From contig NZ_FRBD01000002.1 of assembly GCF_900142525.1 (NCBI RefSeq), positions 1-64,000 on the forward strand: 64,000 nucleotides of DNA, given 5' to 3'. The notes beneath the pieces are model-generated. The model searched no databases. It was given only the letters and a program-made list of their open reading frames with translations, and was not told where the DNA came from. A program made the translations under genes and the position numbers. Origin of the DNA: Xylanibacter ruminicola (GTDB lineage Bacteria; Bacteroidota; Bacteroidia; Bacteroidales; Bacteroidaceae). This document shows, piece by piece, positions 50,668 to 59,265 of this stretch; the first letter of the stretch is position 1; every line of letters starts with the position of its first letter.

Positions 50668-52893
50668 TTATTTCGTTGCTGCTACCGATTCTATGGTGAG
50701 TCCTGCAGTAGGTAGGGCGCTTTTAATGCTTATCTGGATGCGTCCTTTCTTTTGGGTGCCTCGTACAACCAATAGGGCACGACCCTTCCAAGTCTTTGCG
50801 CGTGGCGAGGTGTATGGCTCGCGATCTTTCAGGTCGGCCGAGGCAAACGATAGCAAACTACCTTGCCCCTTTACGATGGCCTCGCATGGAATAGTTGCAT
50901 CAGGACATACGTTGCCCTTACCATCAACTACCTCAACAGTAATGAAAGCCATATCTTGTCCGTTAGCTTTCAAAACGCTACGATCTGAGGTCAGTCGCAG
51001 AGCGGTAGGCTCTCCTGCGGAATAGAGCGTTACACTCCTTCCGCCAGCTTCGGCACGTAGCGTGCCTGCCTCGTAGGGTAGGGTAAAGACAGCTTTGTAT
51101 TCTGTATTAAGTCCAACGACTTTGGTGTCAATTAGCTTGTCATTAAGATATAATTTTACCTCAGGTGCTTTTGTATAGACCTCCACCTCGATAGGCTTAC
51201 CTTCCCATCCCGACCAGTTCCAACTCTCCCATGTAGGCCATACGCTCCACGCTGTCTGGTAAATCTTCCCATGATAGCCATCGGGCTCTTTCACAGCCAT
51301 ATACAAGTCCTTTGAGTTCTTCCACAGCATTTCGCGGTAATGGCTGATGGGTTTGCGCCATCCTGTGATGTCTACGTCACCGCAGTAGGCACCATGCCAG
51401 TCGGGCTGTCCGCCTTCTATCCAGTGCTCACCTGGGCGCTCGCCTTCATAGTAGTTGCGGCCGATACCCGATTCGCCCAGATAGTCGAGACCTGTCCAAA
51501 CAATGTCGCCGATGATATAAGGATAATCTCGTACCAATTGCCAGTTTTTGAAGGCATCGCGTGGATAGCTCTCCGTCTGCCACATCACGCGTTTGGGGTC
51601 GCGCTGGTGGTCGCTGGCATGCTTATGGATCATATAGTTGTAGCCCCCTATGCCCAGTACCTCGAAGTGCGGGTCGTATATCTCCCAATCGTCGTCCCAA
51701 GCACATAGGGCCTCTGTCACGGGGCGGGTATTGTCCATCTCCATAATGGCCTGCTTCAACTTGCGGGCCGTGGTAACTACGCGGATGTCCTTGCGCTCTA
51801 TCACCTCGTTGCCTATGCTCCAGCAGATGATGCTGGGATGATTGCGGTCGCGCTGCACCATAGCATGGATGTCTTCGCGATAGCACGAGTCAATCAGCGT
51901 AGAGTAGTCGTATGGATTCTTGGCTGTGCGCCAGCCGTCGAAGGCCTCACCTATTACCAGCATACCCAATGAGTCGCAGGCATCGAGGAAAGCACGGGTT
52001 GTGGGGTTATGAGCCGTGCGGATGAGGTTAAAGCCTGCCTCTTTCATCAGCTTCACCTTGCGGATTTCGGCTGCATCGAAGGCCATTGCTCCCAGCACGC
52101 CGTCGTCGTGATGCAGGCAGGCGCCATTGATGAGCAGCGGCTTGCCGTTGAGCAAAAATCCCTTTTCGGCTGTATACTCAATGGTGCGGATACCATAGGT
52201 AACGGGCAGTATATCGCCCTCGGCCTCGATGGTAGTATGGTACAGGTAAGGGTCGTCGGGTGTCCACAAGTGCGGGTTCTCCACGTGCAGTGTCTTCGTG
52301 ATAGGCTTGCGCCCACCGTCTTTCATCACCACCTCGGCTTTGATGTTTACCGTGTGGATGTCGGGGGTTGTTACACTCAGACTCTGTTCATCAATATACT
52401 GTTGTCCTTTTGTCTGTAGCCACACATGGCGGTAGATGCCTGAGCCTGAGTACCAGCGGCAGTTGGGCTGCTCGCTGTTATTCACCTTGACAACCACCAT
52501 GTTCAATCGTTTGTCGCGATATAAATATGGTGTGATGTCTACTGTAAACGGCGTATAACCGTATGCATGCTGACCGGCTTTCTGCCCATTGACAAATACT
52601 TCTGCCTTCTGATATACTCCTTCAAAATGAAGTCTAACTATTTCTGCATTTGGCGTTTTAAATGCCTTTCTATATTCGCCATTGCCACCAGGATACCAAC
52701 CGCCACCTTCCTTGGTAGCACCCGTCGCAGGGTCGGGGGCCTCGTAGATATCCCAGTCGTGGGGTAGGTTTACGTTGATGGTTTTACCATTGCGCGTAAA
52801 CTGCCAGCCGTTGTCGAATAAAGTTGATGTTGATTGAGCCACAATGCTCATCCAGGCACACAGGGCCGTTGAGATAATGAATAGTCGTTTCAT
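50668..52893 (-). CDS. Secreted GH2 glycosidase (beta-galactosidase-like, short type)
   Basis: The 741-residue protein has a signal peptide (SIVAQ). A jelly-roll domain (about 25-165), an Ig-like domain (170-240) and a GH2 barrel (240-530) follow, with acid/base E363 in SIGNEV and nucleophile E441 in WQTES. The C-terminal half has Ig-like domains including a DUF4982-like piece (VEVEVYTKAPEVKLYLNDKL) and a Big-like domain (RLTSDRSVLKANGQDMAFI). This type includes beta-galactosidases and beta-glucuronidase-like enzymes; the exact specificity is not clear. It is transcribed after the fucosidase gene with a 13-base gap. Confidence 0.85.
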   Translation of the reverse strand: MKRLFIISTALCAWMSIVAQSTSTLFDNGWQFTRNGKTINVNLPHDWDIYEAPDPATGATKEGGGWYPGGNGEYRKAFKTPNAEIVRLHFEGVYQKAEVFVNGQKAGQHAYGYTPFTVDITPYLYRDKRLNMVVVKVNNSEQPNCRWYSGSGIYRHVWLQTKGQQYIDEQSLSVTTPDIHTVNIKAEVVMKDGGRKPITKTLHVENPHLWTPDDPYLYHTTIEAEGDILPVTYGIRTIEYTAEKGFLLNGKPLLINGACLHHDDGVLGAMAFDAAEIRKVKLMKEAGFNLIRTAHNPTTRAFLDACDSLGMLVIGEAFDGWRTAKNPYDYSTLIDSCYREDIHAMVQRDRNHPSIICWSIGNEVIERKDIRVVTTARKLKQAIMEMDNTRPVTEALCAWDDDWEIYDPHFEVLGIGGYNYMIHKHASDHQRDPKRVMWQTESYPRDAFKNWQLVRDYPYIIGDIVWTGLDYLGESGIGRNYYEGERPGEHWIEGGQPDWHGAYCGDVDITGWRKPISHYREMLWKNSKDLYMAVKEPDGYHGKIYQTAWSVWPTWESWNWSGWEGKPIEVEVYTKAPEVKLYLNDKLIDTKVVGLNTEYKAVFTLPYEAGTLRAEAGGRSVTLYSAGEPTALRLTSDRSVLKANGQDMAFITVEVVDGKGNVCPDATIPCEAIVKGQGSLLSFASADLKDREPYTSPRAKTWKGRALLVVRGTQKKGRIQISIKSALPTAGLTIESVAATK

Positions 52894-52906
52894 ATTAAGT
52901 CGTTTA

Positions 52907-54655
52907 TCATTGATTTATCACGTCGATATCGCCAAAGGTCATGCGGTCGCCCTCAGCCAGGCGGTCGGCATCAAGTCGTAAAACCCTTGCCTTTGTGGGA
53001 GCAAACTTAATTGTCTGCCAGATGGGGTTGTTCACAATGTTCGAGAACTCGCCCTGAGCCAGTTTCGTCCAGTTGGCCCAGTCGGTCGATGCCCAAAGCG
53101 TGTAGTGAGTCACCAATCCTTCGCGGGTATTCTTTGGCGGCAGGTAGCGGAAGGAGGTGATGGTCTGCTCAGTATCCCAGTCAATCATCATTTCCTTGGG
53201 ATTACTGAAGTAATAATGGAGCCCGCTGCTGCGTTTCTCGCCCGAGTCGGGAATGTCGGCCGTCAGTTCTGGAGCCAGATAGACTGAGGTGCGGGTTATC
53301 ATGGGCTCGCATCTACTTTCGAGAACGGTGAAGCGCAGTTGAGTGGCTTTGATGGTGGGAAAGCAGATGATGCGACGATGGCCGATGGTGGTCAGTCCGT
53401 CGCCATTCTCCACCAGCTCATCCTTCAGTGGCTGCCATTGTCCGTCTACCAGCGCCTCCAGTGCAAACTTTTTTACGCGTTGCCCGTATCGGATGTTCTC
53501 TTCTACTACAAAGCGGTTGATGGCCGTAGGCTTCTTGAAGTTGATAATGGTAGTATTCCCCTGTGTGTTTATCTTTGCTTTCTTGGCGAGGTCGGTCTTA
53601 AACACCTCGTGTATCATCTTGTTGAAGGCGATGCCGCGCAGACTGTCGGTGGGGTGTATACGTCCATTAGGTGCTATCGGGAAGTTCAGCAGTAGGGTAG
53701 AGTTGCGCCCTACACTTTTATAATAGGTGTCCATCAGTTTCGACAGACTCTTCACATGTTCATTCTCAGTGTCGTGGTAGAACCAGCCTGGACGGATGCT
53801 CGTATTGGTCTCGCCAGGCACCCACGAGTCGCCAGTCTCCAGCCCGTAGTGCAGCATAGGCCACGTCACTTCGCCGTCGTGGTTCAACAGGCTCCAGTTG
53901 GTCTCGCCCACGTTGCCTGCCTCGGTGCCCACCCAGCGCAGATCGCCGCGGTCGCTGCCGTCGTTCCAAATCAGGCAGTTGGGCTGCAGTTCGCGAATCA
54001 TCTTGTAGGTCTCTGGCCATTGGTAGTAGGTGGTGCGGTCAATCTTGCGCGTCTCGTTGGCACCGCCATACCAGCCGTCGCCACCGTTGGCACCGTCAAA
54101 CCACACCTCAAATATGTCACCGTATTGCGTAAGCAGTTCGCGCAGCTGGTTGCGGAAGTACGTCACGTATTCTGGACGTCCGTATTCGGGATGGTTTCTG
54201 TCCCATGGCGACAGATACACAGCAAACTTCAGTCCCTCTGCCCTGCAGGCATCAGCCAGTTCGCGAACCACGTCGCCCTTACCATCCTTCCATGGCGAGT
54301 TCTTAACCGAATACTCTGTATATTTCGATGGCCACATGCAGAATCCGCAATGGTGCTTGGCGGTGAAGATAATGCCCTTCATGCCAGCCTGCTTGCACAC
54401 GCTAGCCCACTGTTTGCAGTCAAGATGGCTTGGGTTGAACAGCTTCGGGTCTTCATTGCCGAATCCCCATTCCTGATCGGTATATGTATTCAGCGAGTAA
54501 TGGATAAACGCATACATCTCCATATCCTGCCAACGCAGTTGGTTCTCCGTTGGCACAGGTCCGCAGGGTGTAGGCTTTCTAACTTGTCCATTAGCCTGCA
54601 TCGTAAGCATCGCAATAAGCAATACCACTGCAATCTTAGCGTAATATCCCTTCAT
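52907..54655 (-). CDS. Secreted GH29 alpha-L-fucosidase
   Basis: I start at 54655, where a signal peptide begins (MKGYYAKIAVVLLIAMLTMQ). The frame is open up to 54799, but the promoter (54675-54706) falls in that part. The 582-residue enzyme has a GH29 barrel with MYAFIHYSLNTYTDQEWGFG, a HHCGF motif and the nucleophile D187 in EVWFDGANGG. A C-terminal discoidin-like beta domain (about 430-582) follows. It would remove fucose from fucosylated xyloglucan or host glycans. It is the first gene of a three-gene unit with the two GH2 genes. Confidence 0.9.
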   Translation of the reverse strand: MKGYYAKIAVVLLIAMLTMQANGQVRKPTPCGPVPTENQLRWQDMEMYAFIHYSLNTYTDQEWGFGNEDPKLFNPSHLDCKQWASVCKQAGMKGIIFTAKHHCGFCMWPSKYTEYSVKNSPWKDGKGDVVRELADACRAEGLKFAVYLSPWDRNHPEYGRPEYVTYFRNQLRELLTQYGDIFEVWFDGANGGDGWYGGANETRKIDRTTYYQWPETYKMIRELQPNCLIWNDGSDRGDLRWVGTEAGNVGETNWSLLNHDGEVTWPMLHYGLETGDSWVPGETNTSIRPGWFYHDTENEHVKSLSKLMDTYYKSVGRNSTLLLNFPIAPNGRIHPTDSLRGIAFNKMIHEVFKTDLAKKAKINTQGNTTIINFKKPTAINRFVVEENIRYGQRVKKFALEALVDGQWQPLKDELVENGDGLTTIGHRRIICFPTIKATQLRFTVLESRCEPMITRTSVYLAPELTADIPDSGEKRSSGLHYYFSNPKEMMIDWDTEQTITSFRYLPPKNTREGLVTHYTLWASTDWANWTKLAQGEFSNIVNNPIWQTIKFAPTKARVLRLDADRLAEGDRMTFGDIDVINQ

Positions 54656-54674
54656 AATGATTAGGTTTTTGCTG

Positions 54675-54706
54675 CAAAGTAAATAAAAATATTGTTTCAT
54701 TCCAAA
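54675..54706 (-). promoter_or_regulatory. Promoter of the fucosidase-GH2 operon
   Basis: On the minus strand TTTG (54706-54703), a 20-base spacer and TTACTTTG (54682-54675; one mismatch) precede the ATG at 54655 by 19 bases. Confidence 0.6.
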
Positions 54707-54931
54707 CTTCTTCAATGTTTTTTCTATATAATAAGAATTATTGCCTATATTTTCTACCGCGATGTCGAAAAAATCCAATTGATGAAAAAAGAGAGCCATG
54801 CTCTCCTTTTTATTTGTTTATCTGTTTTTTCCCTCCAACAATAAGTAACCCCTTTTTGCTAGAGGATACTTGTCGCCCCATTAAATCGTAGGCATCTGAA
54901 AAAGAGTCGAGATATGTGGACGAAACCCATT

Positions 54932-55912
54932 TTACTTTGCCGTACCCTCGCAGAGCCAGTTGAAAGCGGGAGCTGTGTTTCGGAAACCGAATGACGTGTA
55001 GAACGTTGTTCCTGCACCCACATGGTCTCCAGTGCTGAAAGTATCGTCGACGCAGAACAGCGTTCCTTCCTTGTCGGCATGGGCATCGCGGAAGGACAGC
55101 CAGTTGCCGTAGGGCACTACCGTATCGCTCTTGGAATGCATGAAATAGATGCGGTGCTTGGGCGTCCATCCCGTGGTAATCGAGTCCTCTGCCATTGCCA
55201 TGTGCATGGCTGTCATGGCGTTGTCGGCTCTGGTGGGCACCTCGACAAAGTTGTCGGGATTCGACAGATAATCATAACATTCCTTGGTGAGCATCTTTTC
55301 CAGACATCCCCATATGTCTCCCTCCGGTGTTACAAACATTTCAGCCATCTGCTCGGGGGTGTAGTGGCGCCCGTCTTTCTCCAAACCGTTCTTTAACTGA
55401 CTATACCACATTTGAGAAATATCATCGGTGGTGTATTCCTTACTGTCTATCCAGTCGAGCACGCCCGTGTCTATTAACTGCTGCGACAAGTAGTTTTCTA
55501 CGCCGTATGATGCAAGTAGGGGGTTGGCATAGCACATACCCTTGATGATGAGTGGCATAACGATGGGCATGGTTACTATACCCTTGCGATGTTTGGTCTC
55601 AGTGCCGTAGCTGGTGCCGTCGTCTTCGATATAGTAGCGTATAGTGGTAATGAGGTCGTAGGGGCCGTCGCCACAGATAGACCCTTGAAAGTGCAAGGGT
55701 GCTGCCAAATCGTTCTCCTCGATATACCGCTGCACGGCCATGGTTACAGCTCCGCCTTGCGAATAGCCGATGGCAAACATACGCCAATCGCTCTTGATGG
55801 GCAACAGACGTTGGTTTTCGCCCTCAGATTTGCGATAGATCTTCAGTCCACACTGCACAGCGTCGACTACCTGTTGGGCTGTGAGACGTTGCGACAGGTA
55901 GGGGTGTTGCGT
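54932..55912 (-). pseudogene. 5'-truncated secreted alpha/beta-hydrolase (esterase/lipase-like)
   Basis: The reading frame is open from 55912 to the stop at 54932, about 326 residues, and has no acceptable start. It begins in mid-protein (QHPYLSQRLTAQQVV at its upstream end). The catalytic serine is in GYSQGG, the acid in SKSDTVVPYGN and the histidine in GDHVGAG, so the triad survives while the signal peptide and N-terminal domain are gone. At 55905-55915 the sequence switches to another gene. A deletion or rearrangement removed its 5' end. A GTG at 55858 could start a shorter product. Confidence 0.75.
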
Positions 55913-56338
55913 CTACGTGTAAAAAAGTTTATCGATTGGGAGCAGAACAACCATCAGCAGTTCCGCCAGAAGATGAATATTGAACCTAGCGAGATTACCA
56001 TCACTCCACTTGATGAACAATTTATCAAGAAAGCCATCGACCTTGTAGAGGAGAATATCAGCGACTCTGACTTCTCTGTTGAGGCTCTAGCCTCTGAGTT
56101 AGCCATGGCACGCTCCACTCTCTATAAGAAATTCATGGCTATCACCGGTCTTGGTCCGGCAGAGTTCATCCGAACCATCCGCATCAAGCGTGGCCGTGCA
56201 CTACTCGAAACATCGCAGATGCAGATAACCGAGATTGCCTATGCCGTTGGATTCACCACCGTCAAGAGTTTCACCATGAACTTTAAGGCAGAGTACGGCA
56301 TCACCCCGTCAGAATTCCGACAACAGGGCAAGCAATAA
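55901..56338 (+). pseudogene. C-terminal fragment of a hybrid two-component regulator (receiver linker plus AraC domain)
   Basis: The frame starts in the end of a receiver domain and its linker (LRLRVKKFIDWEQNNHQQFR, as in HTCS proteins). It then encodes a complete AraC helix-turn-helix domain (about 100 residues: VEALASELAMARSTLYKKF, then ITEIAYAVGFTTVKSFTMNFK). Full HTCS proteins have about 1300 residues, so the sensor, kinase and most of the receiver are lost. Its 5' end abuts the 5' end of the truncated esterase. A hairpin at 56354-56379 may have been its terminator. Confidence 0.8.
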
Positions 56339-56353
56339 AAAAACACAAAATTT

Positions 56354-56379
56354 CTCCTGTATTCGCCCTAATACGGGAG
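56354..56379 (+). terminator. Hairpin after the HTCS fragment
   Basis: CTCCTGTATT (56354-56363) pairs with AATACGGGAG (56370-56379) with one G-T pair and a 6-base loop. The T-run after it is poor (ATTGTTTG), so termination is only probable. Confidence 0.5.
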
Positions 56380-56387
56380 ATTGTTTG

Positions 56388-56395
56388 TATATTTG
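56388..56395 (+). promoter_or_regulatory. Promoter -7 box of the GH43 gene
   Basis: TATATTTG lies 21 bases before the ATG at 56417. The expected -33 falls in the preceding hairpin. Confidence 0.5.
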
Positions 56396-56416
56396 CATAG
56401 AAAAATTGATAAGACG

Positions 56417-57991
56417 ATGAAGAAACTGTGTTTGGCCATTTCGTTCCTGCTGTTGGCCCTGGCTGGCTATTCGCAGGGGTTCCGCAATCCTGTACTGCCT
56501 GGTTTTCATGCCGATCCGTCGGTGTGCCGTGCTGGCGATGATTTCTATCTGGTTAATAGCACATTCCAGTATTATCCTGGCGTGCCTGTTTTCCATAGTA
56601 AAGACCTGATTCATTGGGAACAGGTGGGCGCCTGTCTCACTCGCGAGTCGCAAGTCAGAATCGAGGGAATGAACGAGCAGACGGGTATCTATGCCCCCAC
56701 CATCCGCTATCATGAGGGTCGCTTCTATATGGTTACCACGGTGTTCCCATCGCGGAAGCATTTCTATGTATATACCGACAATCCCAATGGCGAATGGAGC
56801 GACCCCATCTACATCGACTTCTGTGTGGGCAGTTGCGACCCTACCTTGTACTTCGAGGATGGCCGCTGCTACTTCCTCTGGAAAGAGGGCGACATCAAGA
56901 TATGCGAGATTGATGTGAATACCGGCAGGCAGCTCGGTGAGATACATCATCTGGGCACTGGTCTGGGCGGACGATACCCCGAAGGACCGCATATCTATAA
57001 GAAAGATGGCTATTACTATCTGTTGCTGGCAGAGGGAGGCACCGAGCACGGGCATCATGTGAATATTCTGCGCAGCAAAAGCCTGTTTGGTCCTTACGAG
57101 TCGAATCCAGCCAACCCGATTCTCTCGCATTTCAACATGAAGATGCAGAACAGTCCGATTCAGGGATTGGGGCATGCCGACCTGGTGCAAGGCACCGATG
57201 GCTCGTGGTGGATGATTTGCCTGGGCTATCGCACCCATGGCTATCTGCAGCATGTGATGGGACGCGAGACCTTCCTGGCGCCCGTCGTGTGGGAAGAAGG
57301 AGGTTGGCCTGTGGTTAATAACGACGGCACCTTGCAGCTCGACATGCAATGCCAGACGCTGCCACAAGTGCCAATGCCTTTGGAACTCTCAAAAGATGAA
57401 TTTGTGGGCGATAAACTATCACTCTACTGGAGTCATCTTAACATGCCGCAAAAAGATAACTATTCGCTGACAGCCCGCAAGGGATGGCTCAGACTTAAGA
57501 CTTCTACTATCACGCTCGATGAGGTAGGAAATCCTACGTTCATCGGTCATCGCCAGTCGGAGCCTAACTTCATGGCTACCACTAAGGTCGATGTATCAGG
57601 ATTGAAGAACGGCGGTGTGGCTGGTATCACTGCCTATGCAGCCCATCATAATCATTACGACGTGCAAGTGGCTGTTCGAGATGGCAAGCGCTACCTGCAG
57701 GCCAAAATCCGCATCGGCGAGATGGAGCATATCGAGAAAGAGATTCCGCTAAACGAGAGTGTTGTCTATCTGCGCATCACAGCCGATCCGCAGTTCTATC
57801 ATCTGTACTATTCAACGGACGGCGCGCAGTTCACCCATCTTGCCCGCATGGATTACCGCTATCTGAGCACCGAGACCATTGGTGGCTTCTGTGGAGTGCA
57901 TCTCGGTATCTTCGCCCACACACTTTCAAGCGTCATCAGCCATGCCGACTTCGACTGGACAGAGTTTAGGTTTTCGGCAAATAATAAGTAA
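56417..57991 (+). CDS. Secreted GH43 beta-xylosidase/alpha-arabinofuranosidase-type enzyme
   Basis: I start at 56417 (MKKLCLAISFLLLALAGYSQ, signal peptide), 36 bases inside the longest frame. The 524-residue enzyme has a five-bladed beta-propeller with D33 in HADPSV, the modulating aspartate in SCDPTLYF and the acid in RYPEGPHIY. The C-terminal beta-sandwich (about 330-524) is the DUF1349/concanavalin-like domain of GH43 xylosidases. Substrate could be xylo-oligosaccharides or arabinose side chains. It stands alone behind its own promoter. Confidence 0.88.
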   Translation: MKKLCLAISFLLLALAGYSQGFRNPVLPGFHADPSVCRAGDDFYLVNSTFQYYPGVPVFHSKDLIHWEQVGACLTRESQVRIEGMNEQTGIYAPTIRYHEGRFYMVTTVFPSRKHFYVYTDNPNGEWSDPIYIDFCVGSCDPTLYFEDGRCYFLWKEGDIKICEIDVNTGRQLGEIHHLGTGLGGRYPEGPHIYKKDGYYYLLLAEGGTEHGHHVNILRSKSLFGPYESNPANPILSHFNMKMQNSPIQGLGHADLVQGTDGSWWMICLGYRTHGYLQHVMGRETFLAPVVWEEGGWPVVNNDGTLQLDMQCQTLPQVPMPLELSKDEFVGDKLSLYWSHLNMPQKDNYSLTARKGWLRLKTSTITLDEVGNPTFIGHRQSEPNFMATTKVDVSGLKNGGVAGITAYAAHHNHYDVQVAVRDGKRYLQAKIRIGEMEHIEKEIPLNESVVYLRITADPQFYHLYYSTDGAQFTHLARMDYRYLSTETIGGFCGVHLGIFAHTLSSVISHADFDWTEFRFSANNK

Positions 57992-57997
57992 AACATG

Positions 57998-58025
57998 GGC
58001 GCTGCTCATCGCGAGTAGCGCCTTT
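57998..58025 (+). terminator. Terminator of the GH43 gene
   Basis: GGCGCTGCTC (57998-58007) pairs with GAGTAGCGCC (58013-58022) with one G-T pair and a 5-base loop, followed by TTTGTTT. Confidence 0.65.
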
Positions 58026-58052
58026 GTTTAGCTTGAATTTTACACCACTAGG

Positions 58053-58073
58053 ATGTCCATTTACGATGGACAT
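58053..58073. repeat. Small hairpin ATGTCCAT/ATGGACAT
   Basis: An exact 8-bp inverted repeat with a 5-base loop lies just after the GH43 terminator; there is no T-run after it. Confidence 0.7.
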
Positions 58074-58096
58074 TTCTGGTTCCGATTTACTGGAAT

Positions 58097-58128
58097 GGTT
58101 ACATGGTTACAGCTGTAACCATGTAACC
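58097..58128. repeat. Perfect 32-bp palindrome
   Basis: Each half carries GGTTACATGGTTACAG or its complement, with no loop. Five T follow, so it could also terminate transcription from the left. The GGTTACA unit occurs twice in each half. Confidence 0.85.
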
Positions 58129-58225
58129 TTTTTGTTCCAAAATTTATGTTTTATACTTTATAAGTAATTAATATTCAGCATGTTATACTATTATACAATC
58201 TGTTTATTGACTCCTGCGGTCACAT

Positions 58226-58241
58226 GGTTACAGTTGTAACC
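58226..58241. repeat. Second GGTTACA/TGTAACC palindrome
   Basis: GGTTACA-GT-TGTAACC repeats the core of the 32-bp palindrome 98 bases downstream of that palindrome's end and is followed by another GTAACC half-site. Confidence 0.75.
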
Positions 58242-58456
58242 GTAACCGCTATTAATGCTTTTGGGGTACGATAGCTATAGCTGGCAGGGGTAATAGCTAG
58301 GGATAAAAAGGGCAAAACAGTAACTTCTGAACCGATTGCCTATACCCAAACGATTGTGCGCCTATACCCGAACAACCCGGCGACTATACTCAATCTGAAA
58401 CGTACTCCAGCACAAGCATCATCTATTTATATCTCGGATAGCCGTGAATCAGGAAG

Positions 58457-58558
58457 TTACGCTGCTTTCTCATAAATAAGAATCTTATCACGGTCTGCAC
58501 TCTCGCGAGCAAATGACATCAAGCCGCCATCGGTTATGAGGTCAACCTCGCAACCCAA
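58457..58558 (-). pseudogene. C-terminal remnant of an MNT-type nucleotidyltransferase
   Basis: The minus strand encodes LGCEVDLITDGGLMSFARES followed by ADRDKILIYEKAA and a stop. This matches the C-terminal pattern of small nucleotidyltransferases (COG1669, MntA-type antitoxins: GxxVDLV...GxxxxFA...DxxxIYE). The frame is closed by a TAA directly upstream, and another frame continues with a similar ELTLLR segment, so a frameshift has broken it. The N-terminal catalytic GSF...RGDxRxxSDxD motif and any HEPN partner are absent. Confidence 0.65.
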
Positions 58559-58680
58559 TTACTCCTTGTCGCAACAACGTCAGTTCCTCTGATGGCTGAA
58601 TGGGAGCAGGATCGTCTACATTTACATACGAATACGGTGTTACTATGCGGTATAACGGTTAGATAAAAACTACAAACTAT

Positions 58681-58759
58681 ATCGCATGCGATGTTTTGTT
58701 AAACCTTCTTAAATTGTTAATTAAATCGCATGCGATATAGAATAATTGTTGTATCTTTG
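58681..58759 (+). promoter_or_regulatory. Operator pair and promoter of the ferritin-ZIP operon
   Basis: Two copies of the perfect palindrome ATCGCATGCGAT lie at 58681-58692 and 58725-58736, 44 bases apart. Their flanks (CTAT before the first, ATAG after the second) make them an inverted pair. The -7 box TATCTTTG is at 58752-58759, so the second site covers the expected -33 position. Binding there would block or replace -33 contact. Confidence 0.7.
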
Positions 58760-58806
58760 CAGCGTGATTAAAAATATTGAATAACTCATTTAAAAACAAA
58801 AGCATT

Positions 58807-59262
58807 ATGGAAACAAAGAAATCTATTGATACATTACAGTTTTTCGTAACTCATCTGGCTGAGGGTGCAATGGTTCACAAGCAGCAGGGCATGATCTTCA
58901 AGGCACAGGGCATCACCAAGCTCGGACAGAAGTACATCGATCATTTCGGTGAGGAGATGGGCTGGGTAGAGAAGTTTACAGAGCGCATCCTTGACTTGGG
59001 AGGAGACATCAAGTTTGAAGGCATGAAGAGTCGCGACCTTATCTGCGACCCCGTTGAGTATGTCAAGGCCGACTGCGCCATCCAGGGGCCTGGTGTTGAG
59101 ATGCTGATGAAGTGCATGGAGGGTGTGAAGGACGATCCTACTACCTACGACCTGCTGAAGGGCTACCTGAAGGACGAGGAGGAAGACCTGTATTGGAGCC
59201 AGGGCGCACTGGAGCTCATCGATAAGATCGGCACACAGAACTGGCTGATGCTACAACTGTAA
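58807..59262 (+). CDS. Ferritin-like/bacterioferritin-type protein
   Basis: I start at 58807 (METKKSIDTLQFF) rather than 58777. The 151-residue all-helical protein has carboxylates and histidines spaced as in ferritin-like four-helix bundles: E20 and H24 early in helix one (HLAEGAMVHKQQGMIFK), then YIDHFGEEMGWVEKF, then the last helix (LKDEEEDLYWSQGALELI). It probably stores or handles iron, although the di-iron ligands are not fully assignable by eye. It is co-transcribed with a ZIP-type metal transporter 3 bases downstream, which supports metal homeostasis. Confidence 0.7.
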   Translation: METKKSIDTLQFFVTHLAEGAMVHKQQGMIFKAQGITKLGQKYIDHFGEEMGWVEKFTERILDLGGDIKFEGMKSRDLICDPVEYVKADCAIQGPGVEMLMKCMEGVKDDPTTYDLLKGYLKDEEEDLYWSQGALELIDKIGTQNWLMLQL

Positions 59263-59265
59263 TAT

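Larger units (their letters stand above)
58026..58806. other. Non-coding region rich in palindromes and gene debris
   Basis: About 780 bases without an intact gene. It holds a hairpin, a 32-bp palindrome, a related 16-bp palindrome, a remnant of a nucleotidyltransferase gene, two operator-like ATCGCATGCGAT sites and the ferritin gene promoter. I see nothing recognisable in 58260-58440. Confidence 0.7.

Noticed and set aside
53756..54664. 302-residue plus-strand frame opposite the fucosidase
   Set aside because: It lies fully opposite a clear GH29 enzyme and shows no domain or signal of its own.
54655..54799. Longer N-terminus for the fucosidase starting at 54799
   Set aside because: The extension lacks a signal peptide and covers the predicted promoter; the start at 54655 gives a clean signal peptide.
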